Positions 42,800-54,324 of a stretch of DNA of 64,000 bases are shown here, piece after piece. A program made the position numbers and the translations under genes. Each line of letters starts with the position of its first letter. Within the stretch, counting starts at the first letter, position 1. The stretch comes from Oikopleura dioica (Eukaryota; Chordata; Appendicularia; Copelata; Oikopleuridae), in the NCBI GenBank assembly GCA_907165135.1, contig OU015568.1, positions 2,302,501-2,366,500 of the forward strand, given 5' to 3'. The notes beneath the pieces were generated by a model. It worked only from the letters and a program-made list of their open reading frames with translations, had not been told where the DNA came from and did no database searches.

Positions 42800-45700
42800 C
42801 TACAGACTTATTCGAGAGCAAAAATCGCGCGGAGTTACAAATATAATTGGATATCCAACTGATTTTCTCTGCTCTCCAATGATCCGAGTCTCGATAATTT
42901 CCTCTTCAGAATCTTTTAACAGCTTCAAAAAATTTGAAAAATCAATCAATGAGGCTACGGTTAAGCCGTTTAAATAAACAACATTTTGGTAATTACAGGT
43001 TCTTAAATGAACTTATTTTGAAGCCTTGATCTAAATCAATTTTTTGTATCGGAATACCATCATCAGATGTGCCCGGAAAAATGATAATGGAGCTGTCGTA
43101 AATAATCGAGGATGAATGCGACACAGCCTTAAATAAGAGAATTAGTGATTCAAACAACAAGTTAGAAAGGGATGATTGATTTATTGTCTTTTGCGAACTA
43201 TTAGCTAAATTGATAGATTCGTTTTTTATTCAGGGGACGCGTTTCGGCACTAAAGTGCCTTCATCAGCCCTAGTACAGAAATTAACTTAACAGCTCAGAA
43301 AAAAGGAAGAGTACTCTCACCTTAGAGTGGACAATTTCGAATGAAAACGAAAATTGAAAACAGAAAATGAAAATTCGCTTTCGCGGCAGGTGAATGGAGC
43401 GCCAGAGAAAGCGAATTTCAAATGCTCCATTACAGAAATTTAACTTCAGCAAACTTGACTTGCTTGTTCAAGCTAGGGTCGTTTAACTTAATTGAGAAGG
43501 CTTCCAACAAGATGCGATCTTTATAGTAAGGTTGGTTGGAGATAACAGTCACAAATTTGTTTTTAAAGCAGAAATTGGTTTTGATCCTAGCCCTTGAAGT
43601 TGTGGGTTTGTACTTAGGAGTGTCTGGCTCACTTAGATATTTATCGTAAAGCTCTCTGAATTTTGGACATCTCAAAGTATGGAAAAACATTGGACTACGA
43701 TAGCGTGGTTCGAAATGCTCTTGAATGCGTGTTCCCAGTTGTCGCTTTGTTTCTCCCTGGTAATCTGTTTTGCCACAAGGACATTGAAAGTGGTAGACTA
43801 CACCCGATTTTTGTTCAATCGGGATCGGGCGTTTCCATATTGGATGCAAACATTGTTCAACTCTCACTGTTTTCCAGCAAAGTCTGAGAAAGAACTTTGG
43901 GGTAACTTTCTTGAGAATTGCCCGCATTTTGCGCCCAATACGATCGCACCGCTCCCCAGTGAATGTGGCTCGAAAATTGTAAGTGATTTCATCCTCCACT
44001 TTTCTATCCGGTTTAGGCGTATTCAAAAGTTTGATTTTGTCTTCAATAAGCGACGGTGGATATCCATTGAGAATGAATTTCCTCCTTGTGTTCCGAAAAC
44101 CTAATTGAATGGCATCTTCGCAGGATGACGCATTTTTCACTCTATGAAGATGACCAACCAACAAGCTTATTTTCTGGGATTTCGGAGCGACATTAGTTCG
44201 AAAATTTGGTAAATGATCCTTATTCGACTGTTTCTCATAATGAAACATCTCAATTTTGCCTTTGTGGATTTGGAATTGAGTGTCCAAAAAGACGAGTTTA
44301 CCATCTGTCATTGCTTCCTGTGTGAATTGTATATTTTTATGAAGCTTGTTGGCTTCATCCAAAATGAATTGTGACTCGGATTTTTTAATCAAAAATATAC
44401 AATCATCCACGTACCTCGCAATATACAGGGCTTTCCCTTCCCCAATTAGTTGGTCAAAGAATGGGGCCTCTATTTGATGCATGAAAATATCGGCCAAAAT
44501 AGGACTCAATTTTGATCCCATCGCTGAGCCATCACGTTGGCGGAAAAAACCTTCTGGGGTGGTAAAGCTCGTAAGCTTAAAAAGGACTGTGTCAACGAGG
44601 TTCTGGAATGCGTGTCTGTCAGGGAACTCAGAAACATGACCGTTTGCCAATACTTCAGCATCGAAAAAGAAAAGAGGATCTTTATATACTAATTCTACTA
44701 TTAATTTACTTATTTCTTTAATTGGCAAACTCGGGAACATTTTAGATACGTCTAGAGACATCAAAGTATGTTCCTTTAAATCAATTTTGTCTTTGATTTT
44801 GAGAAAATCCTCTTTCAATTCTTTAGTATTTTTTAAATTGTATTTAACTCTATTCCTAAGTTTTTGAAGAATAGGTTGAAGAAATATTTCTGCTCCCTCA
44901 CACACCGATCCCCGAGTTCCAATTATCATGCGACTTGGTTGGCCAATTTTGTGTGTTTTTGTCAATGCATATGAGCGTTTTAATGAATGCCTAGGTCGTA
45001 TAAGGTTGTACGTGGAATCAGAAAAATATGGCTTTAAAGTTTTGATGGTTTTTTCATATTCAGAAACATCTTTTTTCAATGGATCAAGACTCAACTTCTC
45101 GAACTTGAAAATTGGAAGTTCTTTTTTAATGTTTTCGTTATACGCTTTTTTGGACCAAATACAAATCTTTTGTTCTTTATCTGCCTTTGTTATCATTATT
45201 TCCGGATTTTCGGAGAGAAAATCTCTTAAAATTTTCATAGAAGGGTCGTTAGAGTGAACTTGAAATTCGCTTTCTCTGGCGCTCCATTCACCTGCCGCGA
45301 AAGCGAATTTTCATTTTCTGTTTTCAATTTTCGTTTTCATTCGAAATTGTCCACTCTAAGGTGAGAGTACTCTTCCTTTTTTCTGAGCTGTTAAGTTAAT
45401 TTCTGTACTAGGGCTGATGAAGGCACTTTAGTGCCGAAACGCGTCCCCTGAATAAAAAAACGAATCTATCATTATGAGAGGTCAACTATAAGACAATATT
45501 AGCTAAATTCTTCTTTTATCCCGAATAAGAAGAATATCTTTGTCTATCAATTGCCTAACCCTAACCCTAAACTGGAGTTGTTGAAAGCAAACATAACGAA
45601 AGCTTATCGATAGATTGCTCTACAGTTTCTTTCTCCTCTCAAAACTCAAAGGCACTTCGGCGGACAAGCAAGCTTTTCGAGCCCTTTGCTCAGGAGGTGT

Positions 45701-48281
45701 ACCCTAGTGGGGTAAGGTTAAGGTTAAACACTTTCGCTGTACCAATCTGTTTAAAATTTTGTTATTTTCGGTTCGTTTAAGGTTGTCAATATCATATTTT
45801 TGCAATAAAAGAGAGTCAAAATCACATTTACAGTTAATCAACCCCGATTGAAGAACATTGTCGATAATACATCAAGGACCAAAAATCAATAAATTCAATT
45901 ACTTTTTGAAGATGGCCTATTCTTATCCACTCGTTGTTCATGAATCGCCAAATTTCTTTGAATCGTATTAATTTACCGTCGCTGTCATTTTCTCCCCCGA
46001 TGGTCAACAAACTTCCCGAAGGCAGGCCGATAGCGGAAAATGATATTATTTTTCTTAATATATCTTCTGTATATTTATTGATTCGGTTGGTCACCTTGGA
46101 TGCTTTTCAAGCATAATCCAGCCCTCCTCCGTTAACGTTTCAACTGCTCCATTTGCAAAGCGTCCTCCTATTGCAGTCGGGCGACCATTGTATGAACTCA
46201 GTTCTCCGTTAAGATGATTTCTGTTTGTTTTATACGATGGTATTACTTCTCTTCCATTAAATATCTCGCATACGGGTTTATTCCAAGAAAAACAAATCAT
46301 TGCTATAAATCGCGGAGTATTTTTAGACAGAAATATTTGTAATAAATTCAAACCTTCGCTACCATTAGCGATTGATAAAACTGAATGACTATCTCGATAA
46401 TCAGCAAATAGCCGCATTGATAATTTCGTGAGCTCGCAACCGTCTAACCGTCCGATCTAAAGCAAAATACAAGTTGTTTTTGAATCTCGAAATACTTTAT
46501 GAAAATCATCAGCCCAGCCTCCAAAGATGTGAAGCTTGTCATTCACTAATGCGTGTCTCGAGAAATAAGGAAATTTCGAAATGCTGTAACCGGTGTTAAA
46601 TGGAGGCAAGAACTGTACTTCGTTGTATAACTCATCTTGAACGACAACATATGGTTGATACGGTATGGATGTTATAGCTTCTGTTAATAGAGGGTCGGTG
46701 TTCCAGTACATGTTATCACCGCGTTCTGTTAACATCACATTTATCTGGCGACCGTCGGACACATAATAGTAATTTTTGATTTCCGATATTTCATCAAATT
46801 TATGAATTCGAATCTTCTTGTTTTCGACTTTTTCAAGGCCACTTGGCTCAAATTTCGAACAGGTTATATTTTTTTTCTTAAAAAAATTAGGTTATATAAA
46901 TTTTGAAAAGAAGCAAGACAAATCGAAAGACTATTCAGTCAAACTTTACCTCAGAAACTTCAAAAAAAGAGAATCGGGGGGATTTGTTTGTTTCATTTTG
47001 GGATTTCGTTTCAAGGAGAAGTGTCAGTTCTGTTAACTCTGAAGCCTTGGTTTGGCAAATGTTCGGAATTGCTGATGAATAAGGATAAGTTTGCCAAACC
47101 TTATCTGTAATATTCAATTGCAAACTTAAGGACCCCCCCGTTAACAATTTTCCTAAAAAAAATCGAAAATTTCAAAACAGCCATATTTTGGCTTCTGAGT
47201 GTGCCTGGAAGTTAAATTTATCACAAATACTTGTTAGGAGCATTTTTTGACCAATAAAAATCTAAAATTTAAGAAAAATTAGGACTTTTTCGTCATTTTT
47301 CTTCAAAAAGTCCAATTTTCAAACGCGATTTTGAGGGTGTTAGAGTCGAGATAGACCCCCAAAAAATAAAGCCTCAAAATCGTTTTTTGATCTGTAGAAT
47401 CCATTTCCGGGGTCAAAATTCCGAAAATTGATTTTTCGAAAATTGTTGACGGGGGGGGTCCTTAAGCGTGTATCGTGATAATCAGAGTCGATCCAAATTG
47501 TGCCATTTTTATAAGTTCCAAAAATAAATAGGCTTGTTCCATCATAGAAATAAGCCCCAAGAATTTTTGTCTGAATAGAAGAAAATTTCTTCAATTTGAA
47601 TTCGAGATGAAATGTTTCTCTTCCATTTAATTTCATCTCAATAGTAGAAATATGATTTAATCCTTTTAGTGAAGAAAACCATTGATCTGCAGGTCTTGAT
47701 TCCGGAATAATTGTTTTCAGGTAAATAACGGGCGGAAAAGGAGGCTGGATAACAGCATTCTTCGAGAAACGAGGAAAAACATCGTCGTGAAAGGCAAAAA
47801 AAGGATTGCTTGTTACGTGCAGCTTTTCTTCTGAGTTTCTTTGAATAATTCCGATCATGTTTCTCTCTCAAGAATAGATTAATAATCTACAATAAAAACC
47901 CAAATTTTAACCGCCTATAAAGTCCGAAACTGAATTCGATTCAAATCGAAGTTGTTTATCCTTTCCGTAATCAAATTCGATTTCATACAAACTTCCGAAA
48001 ACATAATTTTGAATATAAATCTTCTCATTGTTGATTATTCCATTGACAAAGTACTCGCATTCGTCATTGTGGACTCCTTTTTGATCAGTATAATAAGGAT
48101 CATCTTCGGCGAATAATTTTGAATTACAAATAGGTTTTTCTTTGTATTTAACGAGGGAACCGATCCACTCGCGACCAAGAGACAGAAAGCTTCCTTCTGC
48201 TTCCAACAACAACGAGTACAGAGTATTTGAAAGAGGAATACTTCGTGCTGCGATTATTAAAAGAAGTTTTTTTCCATCCAT
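42800..48281 (-). CDS. Kelch-like beta-propeller protein (member B), carrying two transposable elements
   Basis: Start at 48281 (MDGKKLLLIIAARSIPLS, a probable signal peptide), TAG at 42800. Blade motifs include KLHIFGGWADDFHK, RPTAIGGRFANGAVETL, SLLTIGGENDSDGK and AVSHSSSIIYDSSIIIFPG. The C-terminus YPIIFVTPRDFCSRISL resembles the end of member A. The frame IRIGHLQK at 45903 continues in phase at 43137 with AVSHSS across a 2765-bp GT-AG intron (43138-45902) that contains a Penelope-like element. A later intron is 42955-43012. A TTAA MITE (47126-47465) splits a coding exon; taking out the element and one TTAA gives an uninterrupted DYHDTRLSLQLNITDKVW. Whether the MITE is spliced is unknown, so the gene may be disrupted in this haplotype. 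Some exon borders near 46.9-46.7 kb are not resolved. Confidence 0.6.
43211..43421. repeat. Terminal inverted repeat of Penelope-like element, left
   Basis: This matches 45260-45471 in inverted orientation almost without change, from the GATAGATTCG outer end to the AAAGCGAATTTCAA inner end. It carries a hammerhead-type ribozyme sequence. Confidence 0.9.
43231..43273 (-). ncRNA. Hammerhead ribozyme (type I, minimal stem III), same strand as the reverse transcriptase
   Basis: On the minus strand: CTAGGG, core CTGATGA, stem II AGGCAC-TTTA-GTGCC, core GAAA, minimal stem III C-GC-G, cleavage triplet GTC, then CCCTG. CTAGGG pairs with CCCTGA to form stem I. All catalytic-core bases are present. 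It lies 3' of the RT frame. Hammerheads with very short stem III are known from Penelope-like elements. Confidence 0.8.
43430..45238 (-). CDS. Penelope-like reverse transcriptase with GIY-YIG endonuclease
   Basis: The 602-residue frame starts MKILRDFLSENPEIMITKAD, in the RT finger region. RT motifs follow in order: KTHKIGQPSRMIIGTRGS, LMSLDVSKMFPSLPI (catalytic Asp), DGSAMGSKLSPILADIFM, YIARYVDDCIFLIK (YVDD at about residue 275) and KLVFLDTQFQI. The C-terminal part has a GIY-YIG nuclease with GVVYHFQCPCGKTDYQGE and KRQLGTRIQEH (about residues 465-500). These two domains together define Penelope-like elements. Most such proteins have a longer N-terminus, so the 5' part may be truncated, although the terminal repeats on both sides are complete. 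The frame is intact, which suggests recent activity. The host is the intron of the kelch-like gene. Confidence 0.93.
   Translation of the reverse strand: MKILRDFLSENPEIMITKADKEQKICIWSKKAYNENIKKELPIFKFEKLSLDPLKKDVSEYEKTIKTLKPYFSDSTYNLIRPRHSLKRSYALTKTHKIGQPSRMIIGTRGSVCEGAEIFLQPILQKLRNRVKYNLKNTKELKEDFLKIKDKIDLKEHTLMSLDVSKMFPSLPIKEISKLIVELVYKDPLFFFDAEVLANGHVSEFPDRHAFQNLVDTVLFKLTSFTTPEGFFRQRDGSAMGSKLSPILADIFMHQIEAPFFDQLIGEGKALYIARYVDDCIFLIKKSESQFILDEANKLHKNIQFTQEAMTDGKLVFLDTQFQIHKGKIEMFHYEKQSNKDHLPNFRTNVAPKSQKISLLVGHLHRVKNASSCEDAIQLGFRNTRRKFILNGYPPSLIEDKIKLLNTPKPDRKVEDEITYNFRATFTGERCDRIGRKMRAILKKVTPKFFLRLCWKTVRVEQCLHPIWKRPIPIEQKSGVVYHFQCPCGKTDYQGETKRQLGTRIQEHFEPRYRSPMFFHTLRCPKFRELYDKYLSEPDTPKYKPTTSRARIKTNFCFKNKFVTVISNQPYYKDRILLEAFSIKLNDPSLNKQVKFAEVKFL
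45260..45471. repeat. Terminal inverted repeat of Penelope-like element, right
   Basis: This is the inverted partner of 43211-43421. It lies upstream of the RT start and carries the second hammerhead sequence on the plus strand. Confidence 0.9.
45408..45450 (+). ncRNA. Hammerhead ribozyme, second copy on the opposite strand
   Basis: CTAGGG, CTGATGA, AGGCAC-TTTA-GTGCC, GAAA, C-GC-G, GTC and CCCTG occur in order on the plus strand; predicted cleavage is after GTC at 45443-45445. Because the terminal repeats are inverted, this copy is antisense to the RT transcript. Confidence 0.78.
47126..47465. mobile_element. TTAA-flanked MITE, copy 2, inside a coding exon
   Basis: A 332-bp element (47130-47461) has inverted ends GGACCCCCCCGTTAACAATT and its complement, flanked by TTAA on both sides. 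It is the same family as 7089-7434, inverted. It breaks the kelch-like frame between HDTR and SLQLNITD on the minus strand; with one TTAA left, the codons CGC TTA AGT TTG are continuous. Confidence 0.85.
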
Positions 48282-48902
48282 CTTATTGAGTTATGAATTT
48301 TCAAAATCAAATTCTTCTCCTTCTAGACTTTCTTCCCCTGATCTTGTCATGTTTGAATTGTTTTATGAACAGGGTTCGAAATTGGCGGGTTAAGGGGGGG
48401 ATCGACGAGAATTTTTTCAGAGGTGATCGTAATTTCGCGTATACACATGGTCTGTGTATGAATCTTATATTTTTGGAATCCTAAGATCCTCTTGAATCTG
48501 TTGAGCCTAAAACCATTCGATAAAAATAAGATTTAGGGGGTAAAATTAAGAAAAATGTAAAAAAAATGACTATTCTTGGTGCATTTTCGCGAAAATGCCC
48601 CTACTTTGACGGCATTTTTGACCGATTTTTTCTGGCCAAAATTTTTTCTACTTCTCGCCGGTTAATTTTTTCAACCCTTTTCTTTTTGCCAGTAAATTCA
48701 AATTTTGCCTATCTGATCAGGTTTTCCCGCATTTTTGGTCACGGAAATCCCGATTCTCGTCGACCCCCTCCTTAAGGTTAAAAAAAAGATATTTTATTTA
48801 AGTCCCGAGAACAAAACCATGGAAAAAATTGACGCATTCGGAAATTTTTTAATTATCTATATTACTGTTGAGATGCAAAGAATTTAAAATAGGGATTTTA
48901 AC

Positions 48903-50688
48903 TCATTCCAATGGAACAACATGGACCGGGTCCAGGTCCATGAACTCACTTGGTAATTTTATACTATTTTTTCTCCATCCTTTTTCAATTTCTTCATCTA
49001 TTCTTATTCTGTTCAAGGCAACGGTCGTCGACAACTTGATGTGATGGTCACCCAATTTCACACTCATCATGTTGAAGACTCCTTTGAAGCTGACAGAAGA
49101 TACTTTCGCATTGGCGTGATTGCTTGCGATAAAACCCTGTGCTTCTTCAAATCGGCCCAAGTTGTACTCCGGAGCATAATAATAACATTTGTCTTCGTTA
49201 CCTGTTGGACGGCTTGTGAAGGTCAAAATTTTTTATTTAGTCTTCTTATTTATAAAGTCTACTTGTTTTTCAACCGTTACAGATAACCACTACCGGAAAA
49301 ATAACGTATTCTCCTCTTTCGCCTTTTATCTCAATATGATGAGTGCCAATGGAAGATCCAAAGTGAAAAACGAAGACCCCTCTAAAAAGAAAATTATAAG
49401 AAAAGAAAGAAAAATTTTGGCGAGTCCCCATTCCGTCTATGGAGAAAATAACTGAGATGTAGCCTGCCTATGCGATTACATATTTTTATGTCGATTTTTA
49501 ATGAAAATCGGAGCATCGCCATTTTCTTTCACTTTCACCAGAGTGGCAAATCTAGACAAAAAATTTATTTGCGCTGGCCAGTTGTCCAGATTATTTCCTC
49601 TAATGCTCGACGACCAAAACAACCATTGACAATCCTGTTTAATCTACCCCAATGACTGGGCAGACAAGATTTCTGGCTAGTTTGCCTAATTTTCCTCGGC
49701 CAGATTCGCCACCCTGCTTTCATTAAGTTTCCAATCGCATCAACCAAGTAATGCTCGCCGTTGAGAAAAGTTGCACCAGTGGACTTTTGCGTTTTGATTG
49801 ATTTTATCATGAAAAATAAGGACTTATCAACAAAAACATTCATAAAGGGTAAAATCATCTGAAATGTTGATTTGTTTATTGTTTCCACGATAATCAGACA
49901 AAATAAATTTTCGAAGCTCTTGTTTTTTATTTGTTCGATCATCATGCTCGGTGTTGTTTTTTGCGTCACTAGAATAAGAGTCTTGCAAGTTTACTTGATC
50001 AAAAATAGTCGAGTTTAGATCAAAAACAGGAGTCAATTTTTGTTGTGAATCCAACTTTTCACACTCATAATAGGGACAGGGGCAACCTTTCAGACAGTAT
50101 TCTTGAAATGGACAAACGTCTCCAGCTGCGTCGTAAGATCGTGTTTGCTCAAAACACATCGACTCGCAGGGAGAAATTGTTATTGTCGTTGCTGTTTCCA
50201 AAACCAGCGTTTTTGAACAAAGATGGCGACACACACTTTGGTCGTAAAACTGCTTCTTCTGACATCGCCGAAGATTCATGTCGTTTTCTTCTGTTGAGAA
50301 AAGACGAACCTTCGTTTCAGCATTTGAAATCTTAGTAACCGGCTCAGGGACTTCAAATTCCTGTGTTTCGTAACATTGCTTCATCAAATGGCCACAATAG
50401 TCCATTGTCGCAACTCGGACGCATTTTTTGTAATTTCGGTGACAAGTCGAAGTTAAAAAAGTTGTTACGGCACGTGATTTCTCCAAAGAATGAACATTTG
50501 CTAGTGACATAAATATCTGGGTAGAAAAAAATTATGATAGTACCTATAAGCATAACCGTGATCCAAAAAATTGAACCGAGAGTAAGGTAGGTGTATTTCT
50601 GAGGGTCTGTATCGTTGCCGTGCTTTGCAAGGCTCATTTTTGCGGTAACTTTTTTCTTCCATGTTTGCTTCTCTTTTGATTTCTGCAT
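48903..50688 (-). CDS. Membrane-anchored Cys-rich/kelch-like protein (member D)
   Basis: Start at 50688 (MQKSKEKQTWKKKVTAKMSL) because upstream in-frame codons lack ATG. A basic cytoplasmic stretch is followed by one transmembrane helix (YLTLGSIFWITVMLIGTIII), so this is a type II membrane protein rather than a secreted one. The extracellular part is Cys-rich: TSTCHRNYKKCVRVATMDYC, RRCQKKQFYDQSVCRHLC, then CPFQEYCLKGCPCPYYEC, like the Cys module of members A and C. Propeller-like exons follow, such as STGATFLNGEHYLVDAIGN, and the C-terminal exon 48903-49226 with EKGWRKNSIKLPSEFMDLD. The joins need short introns (28 and 48 bp), so middle borders are approximate. Function unknown. Confidence 0.55.
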
Positions 50689-52309
50689 ATGGTGTTCTTG
50701 AGTATCGATGCTTCGGATTGTCAAAACTTCTTCGGGCAACAAATACAGTTTCTTCTGTTTCAGTCTCAAAACACCAATACAGTCGCAATCAAGACACTTA
50801 TTCGATGTTTATTTTTACTTATTGAATCAAAATTGTAGTTACCCGGACTCTTTTTTGATATATCGGAATCTTCATCCTCTTTTTTCCTCTTTTGTCAACC
50901 ATTGCGACTGAGTTTTGAGTGAGAATTCTGGAGTAAAACAAAAAGCGCCGGTATATGAAGATGACAGTTTCACTGACATTTGGACAATTTTGCCTCCGTT
51001 TTCGTTCCTTTTTGAATGTCACCAGCGCTTTTCTATATTAGAATATTCTTCGTCGAAGTTCAAAGCGAGACTATTTAAAAATTTAAAAACACTGCAGGAA
51101 AATCCGATTCTTGATGTCTACCGCCTTAAGTCTCCAGCGGTCATTCGATTGCTTACTTTTGCCATTAAGACATACGCCAGATAGAAAAAAAAAACGAAAA
51201 TAATCTTGTTCAAAAATCAGTTTTCACTCAACCAGTAAGATAAAATTCCTGCTTCGCTGATTTTCGGTCAATATAACAAAGCGCGGTAACTTATAATTGA
51301 AACAAAAACAGGACGTCTGGTTGACGGTCAAAGTTGGCACGCTTAAATGGCATCAACGAAACAAAGGTCCTTGAGAGCAGGGGAATGCTCGTCTTCCTTT
51401 CCGAAAAGAGAAAAAACTCTGCGGCGCTAAATCATTTATTCATTGAGCACCACTCTAGTGCCTGGCTCACCTGCCAGCTCATCAAAAACTCAAGAAAAGA
51501 AGAAAGAAAGACGCTCGTGAGTGTGTCTGTCTGCTATTTGACGGCCTTTTTTCTAATACAGTGATTTTTACAGAGATTTTGAAGAGACACAGAAAAGAAG
51601 GAGATTTGTGATCTTCAGAAGAGCAAGAAAAGGGATATTTTATGTATAAAAATTAAGCAAAAATTATATAGAAATCGAATTTTTTTGAGCGTTTTATCAT
51701 TTTAAAACCACCTATTTATACTCATTTGTATTTCTGCTTATTTCTTTATTCAGTTTATGCAACAATGAAAATTTTCTTCAATGATTTTTGACAAGTATAA
51801 TCGTTAAAAAATCCCCGTAATCATCCATTTACAGCTCCGAGCCCTAATTAGGCTTTTTATTTTCGCCACGTGATTATGATTCTCCGGACCGCTACCGTAG
51901 CTACATGAATGTGCCACTTTGCCATATAAATACCACCCTAGAAAAGCGGCCAAAAGGTATCGAAAAATCGAAAAAGCAAGCAACCGCCCCTAATTACCGC
52001 CCGGTGATTGCCTTAATTAAATTTTTCGAGACACTTTTTTTGATTTTTAAGCGCTTGAGTGATTTTCCTCTCGCCTTGCCCTTGAGCCACGTGACGGAGC
52101 CCAGTTTTGAAGCTTTACATTCCATTTTCTTCATTAACCGGAAAGTTCGTTTTACCGCTCATAAGTTATCCTGAGAAAGTGAATTTTCTTTGGCTGCGAA
52201 GGTTAAGCACAAAAACAAAGGAGGTTACGACGCCCGGATACCGAGTCTACTAGAGAGGCTCTTTTATTAGCGAAGCAGAGCACAGATTCGAGAGAGAACA
52301 AAAAAAGAA
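50689..52309. other. Intergenic, no supported gene
   Basis: This is the divergent region between the minus-strand kelch-like gene and the plus-strand Ig gene, so it should hold both promoters. Open frames at 50915-51184 and 51334-51564 (plus) start with non-ATG codons and lack motifs. No repeat was recognised. Confidence 0.45.
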
Positions 52310-53967
52310 ATGAAGCTGAGGATCGTTTTTTCATGTAAGTTTTCTTCTTATTTAGCTTTTTATTTAACAAAAATACTCTGAAAAAAATTTTTGTTAAAGA
52401 AATTTTTTTTCCTTCTTTGCAGCTTTACTGCTTAAAATTAAAAATAAGAATAAATAATATAATTAATAATCGAACCAAATAAACATAAAGAAAGAATGAA
52501 TAAACAAAATAAAGAATTTTCTTTTTCTTAAAAATCGCCTTGAAATCGGTTAAATCTCTTCTGATCCGTTCTTCCTGAAATTCTATCCTAATCCCTTTTT
52601 ATCCCCCTCCTTCTAGTGGCGGCAGCAGTCTCAGCCGTTCATAAAACCTTCGTCGGTTCGGACAGAAGCGTAGCGTATCCAATTTACTGCGATGAACAAA
52701 AGTCGGAAATTGAATCTCTCGTCCCTACGTTTTCAGAAGAAGGTCCAGCTATTTCAGGATTGGCTTCTCAGATAATCAGATGAAAAGATTTTTTGATGGA
52801 GAATGTTCTTAACGACGCGTTTTTATGATTTGATGGTGTCTTTTTATGAATTTGATTAAGTCCAAATTTTTCTGAACATAAATCATCATCATAAAACCGA
52901 TGTAAAGGCCACGCGTTTCCATTTTTCTCAAATGTAACCTTTGAACTTTCTTTTAACGAGTACGGAAATTTGTCATGTAATTGACCCCTTGATCTTCAAG
53001 CCAAGATAAGTGCGAGACGGAAAGGCGATTGTGAATGGATATCTATCTAATGAGTACTTGTTCAATACTATTTATGATTGTACGATGCGAGGAGGGAGGA
53101 CAGAACAGGTCTTGTTGTTGGCGATTTTGGAGCCATCTGATGTCAAGGTACTTATTCATAGAGAAGATGTCTTATTCAATGATAAATTTAAGGTGATCTC
53201 AAGCAACTTTGATCCAAACTCGAAAAAATCCGAGAAACTCGCGACTTGCACTACTGGCGAGACTTATCCTCAGGCCACGATTCAATGGCTCAACGACCAA
53301 GGAAATATCGTCTTCGAATGCAATGAAAACTCGAAGCTTGATGCTAACGATTGCTTTGTCGATTATTCGGGAACTGGAGTTGCAAAAGAAAACCGCTACA
53401 GAAGGTAAGTTTTACTTTCATTTCCGATTAATAATCGTCGTTTTCTAGCTCGACAGTTGATGCCAGTCTGCGAGCAGAAATAGACGCTAGTGAAAAGTAC
53501 CAGTGCCGAGTTGTTTATCAAAAATTGGTCGACGGCCAATCCGTAGAATCATATCTCGACAGCCCGTTTCCAGCAGAAGGTTGTATCGCTGGACCCTGCT
53601 CGAAGAAAGTTGTTGATCTTCCTGTCGACCCACCAACTGAAACTCACAGAGGTACCAATTCATGACTTTTCTCAGATTTTAGATTCAACCTTCAATTCTA
53701 GATTCACCGAATGAAGACACTCCTAACCCGATCGAAGACCCCGCTGAAGAAGAAATTGACGTGGATGCCGCTGGAAATGGCAACAAAACTTTCTTGGTCG
53801 GAAGTGTCACTGGAATCGTCATTATTGCGATTATTATCGCAGTCATATTTTATGTCAAGAAAAGAGGAAACGAAGATGAAGATGGAACTAAATATACTGT
53901 AAGAATTGATCTAACCCGAAAAGGTCTAAGAGCGCATTTTTAGGAGGGAGCCCAGACAGAAGCCTAA
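52310..53967 (+). CDS. Ig-domain single-pass membrane protein
   Basis: Six exons (52310-52334, 52617-52742, 53011-53404, 53449-53651, 53702-53898, 53944-53967) join in phase to 322 codons plus stop. A signal peptide (MKLRIVFSLAAAVSAVHK) is split by intron 1. Two Ig-like domains follow: the first with PIYCDEQKSEIESL and the strand YDCTMRGGRTEQVLLL, the second with CTTGETYPQATIQWLNDQGN and YQCRVVYQKL. A juxtamembrane stalk (EDTPNPIEDPAEEEIDVD) leads to the helix TFLVGSVTGIVIIAIIIAVI and a short acidic tail EDEDGTKYTEGAQTEA. The layout fits nectin- or CD80-like adhesion or receptor proteins; no ligand can be named. The transmembrane exon and tail are duplicated at 60283-60503. Introns are GT-AG, 45-281 bp. 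Confidence 0.78.
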
Positions 53968-54324
53968 CTTCAACCTTCAAAGCCACTTCTAGAAGAATTC
54001 AAAAGATTAACTACACAACTAATGCCAAACAAAAAAATCTAAGAAGAAAGTAACATACAGTAATTATTTCAAACCTGCTCATATCATGATCATTTTTGAC
54101 TGTGACAGAAAATCAATTAATAAAAACATAATTCAACGCAATTTTTCCTTTTGAAAACAAAAGGTCAAAAAGGTTTAAACAAACGAGTTTATCTTGGTCT
54201 ACGGAGGAGGCCGATTTTTATTCGAAAGCCAAATAGAGAAAACAGCCAAAAACAGAAAGATAGAAATTCCTTTTTAGAAAAAATGAAACTCAGATCATTT
54301 TTAACACCAATTCTTATCCGAACG

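Larger units (their letters stand above)
43211..45507 (-). mobile_element. Penelope-like retroelement with inverted terminal repeats
   Basis: The element consists of a reverse transcriptase/GIY-YIG frame (43430-45238, minus) between inverted repeats of about 211 bp. The host sequence TATTAGCTAAAT occurs at both edges (about 43198-43210 and 45508-45519), fitting a 12-13-bp target duplication. The right edge has about 35 extra bases beyond the inverted repeat. It sits inside an intron of the kelch-like gene on the same strand. Confidence 0.85.

Noticed and set aside
43679-44104. Plus-strand frames of 74-141 codons within the reverse transcriptase
   Set aside because: They lie antisense to RT and GIY-YIG motifs and carry no motif of their own.
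45549-45573. CCCTAA repeats as telomeric sequence linked to the Penelope-like element
   Set aside because: Only about three units (CCTAACCCTAACCCTAAAC) occur, in an intron; too short to be a telomere or a clear integration signature.
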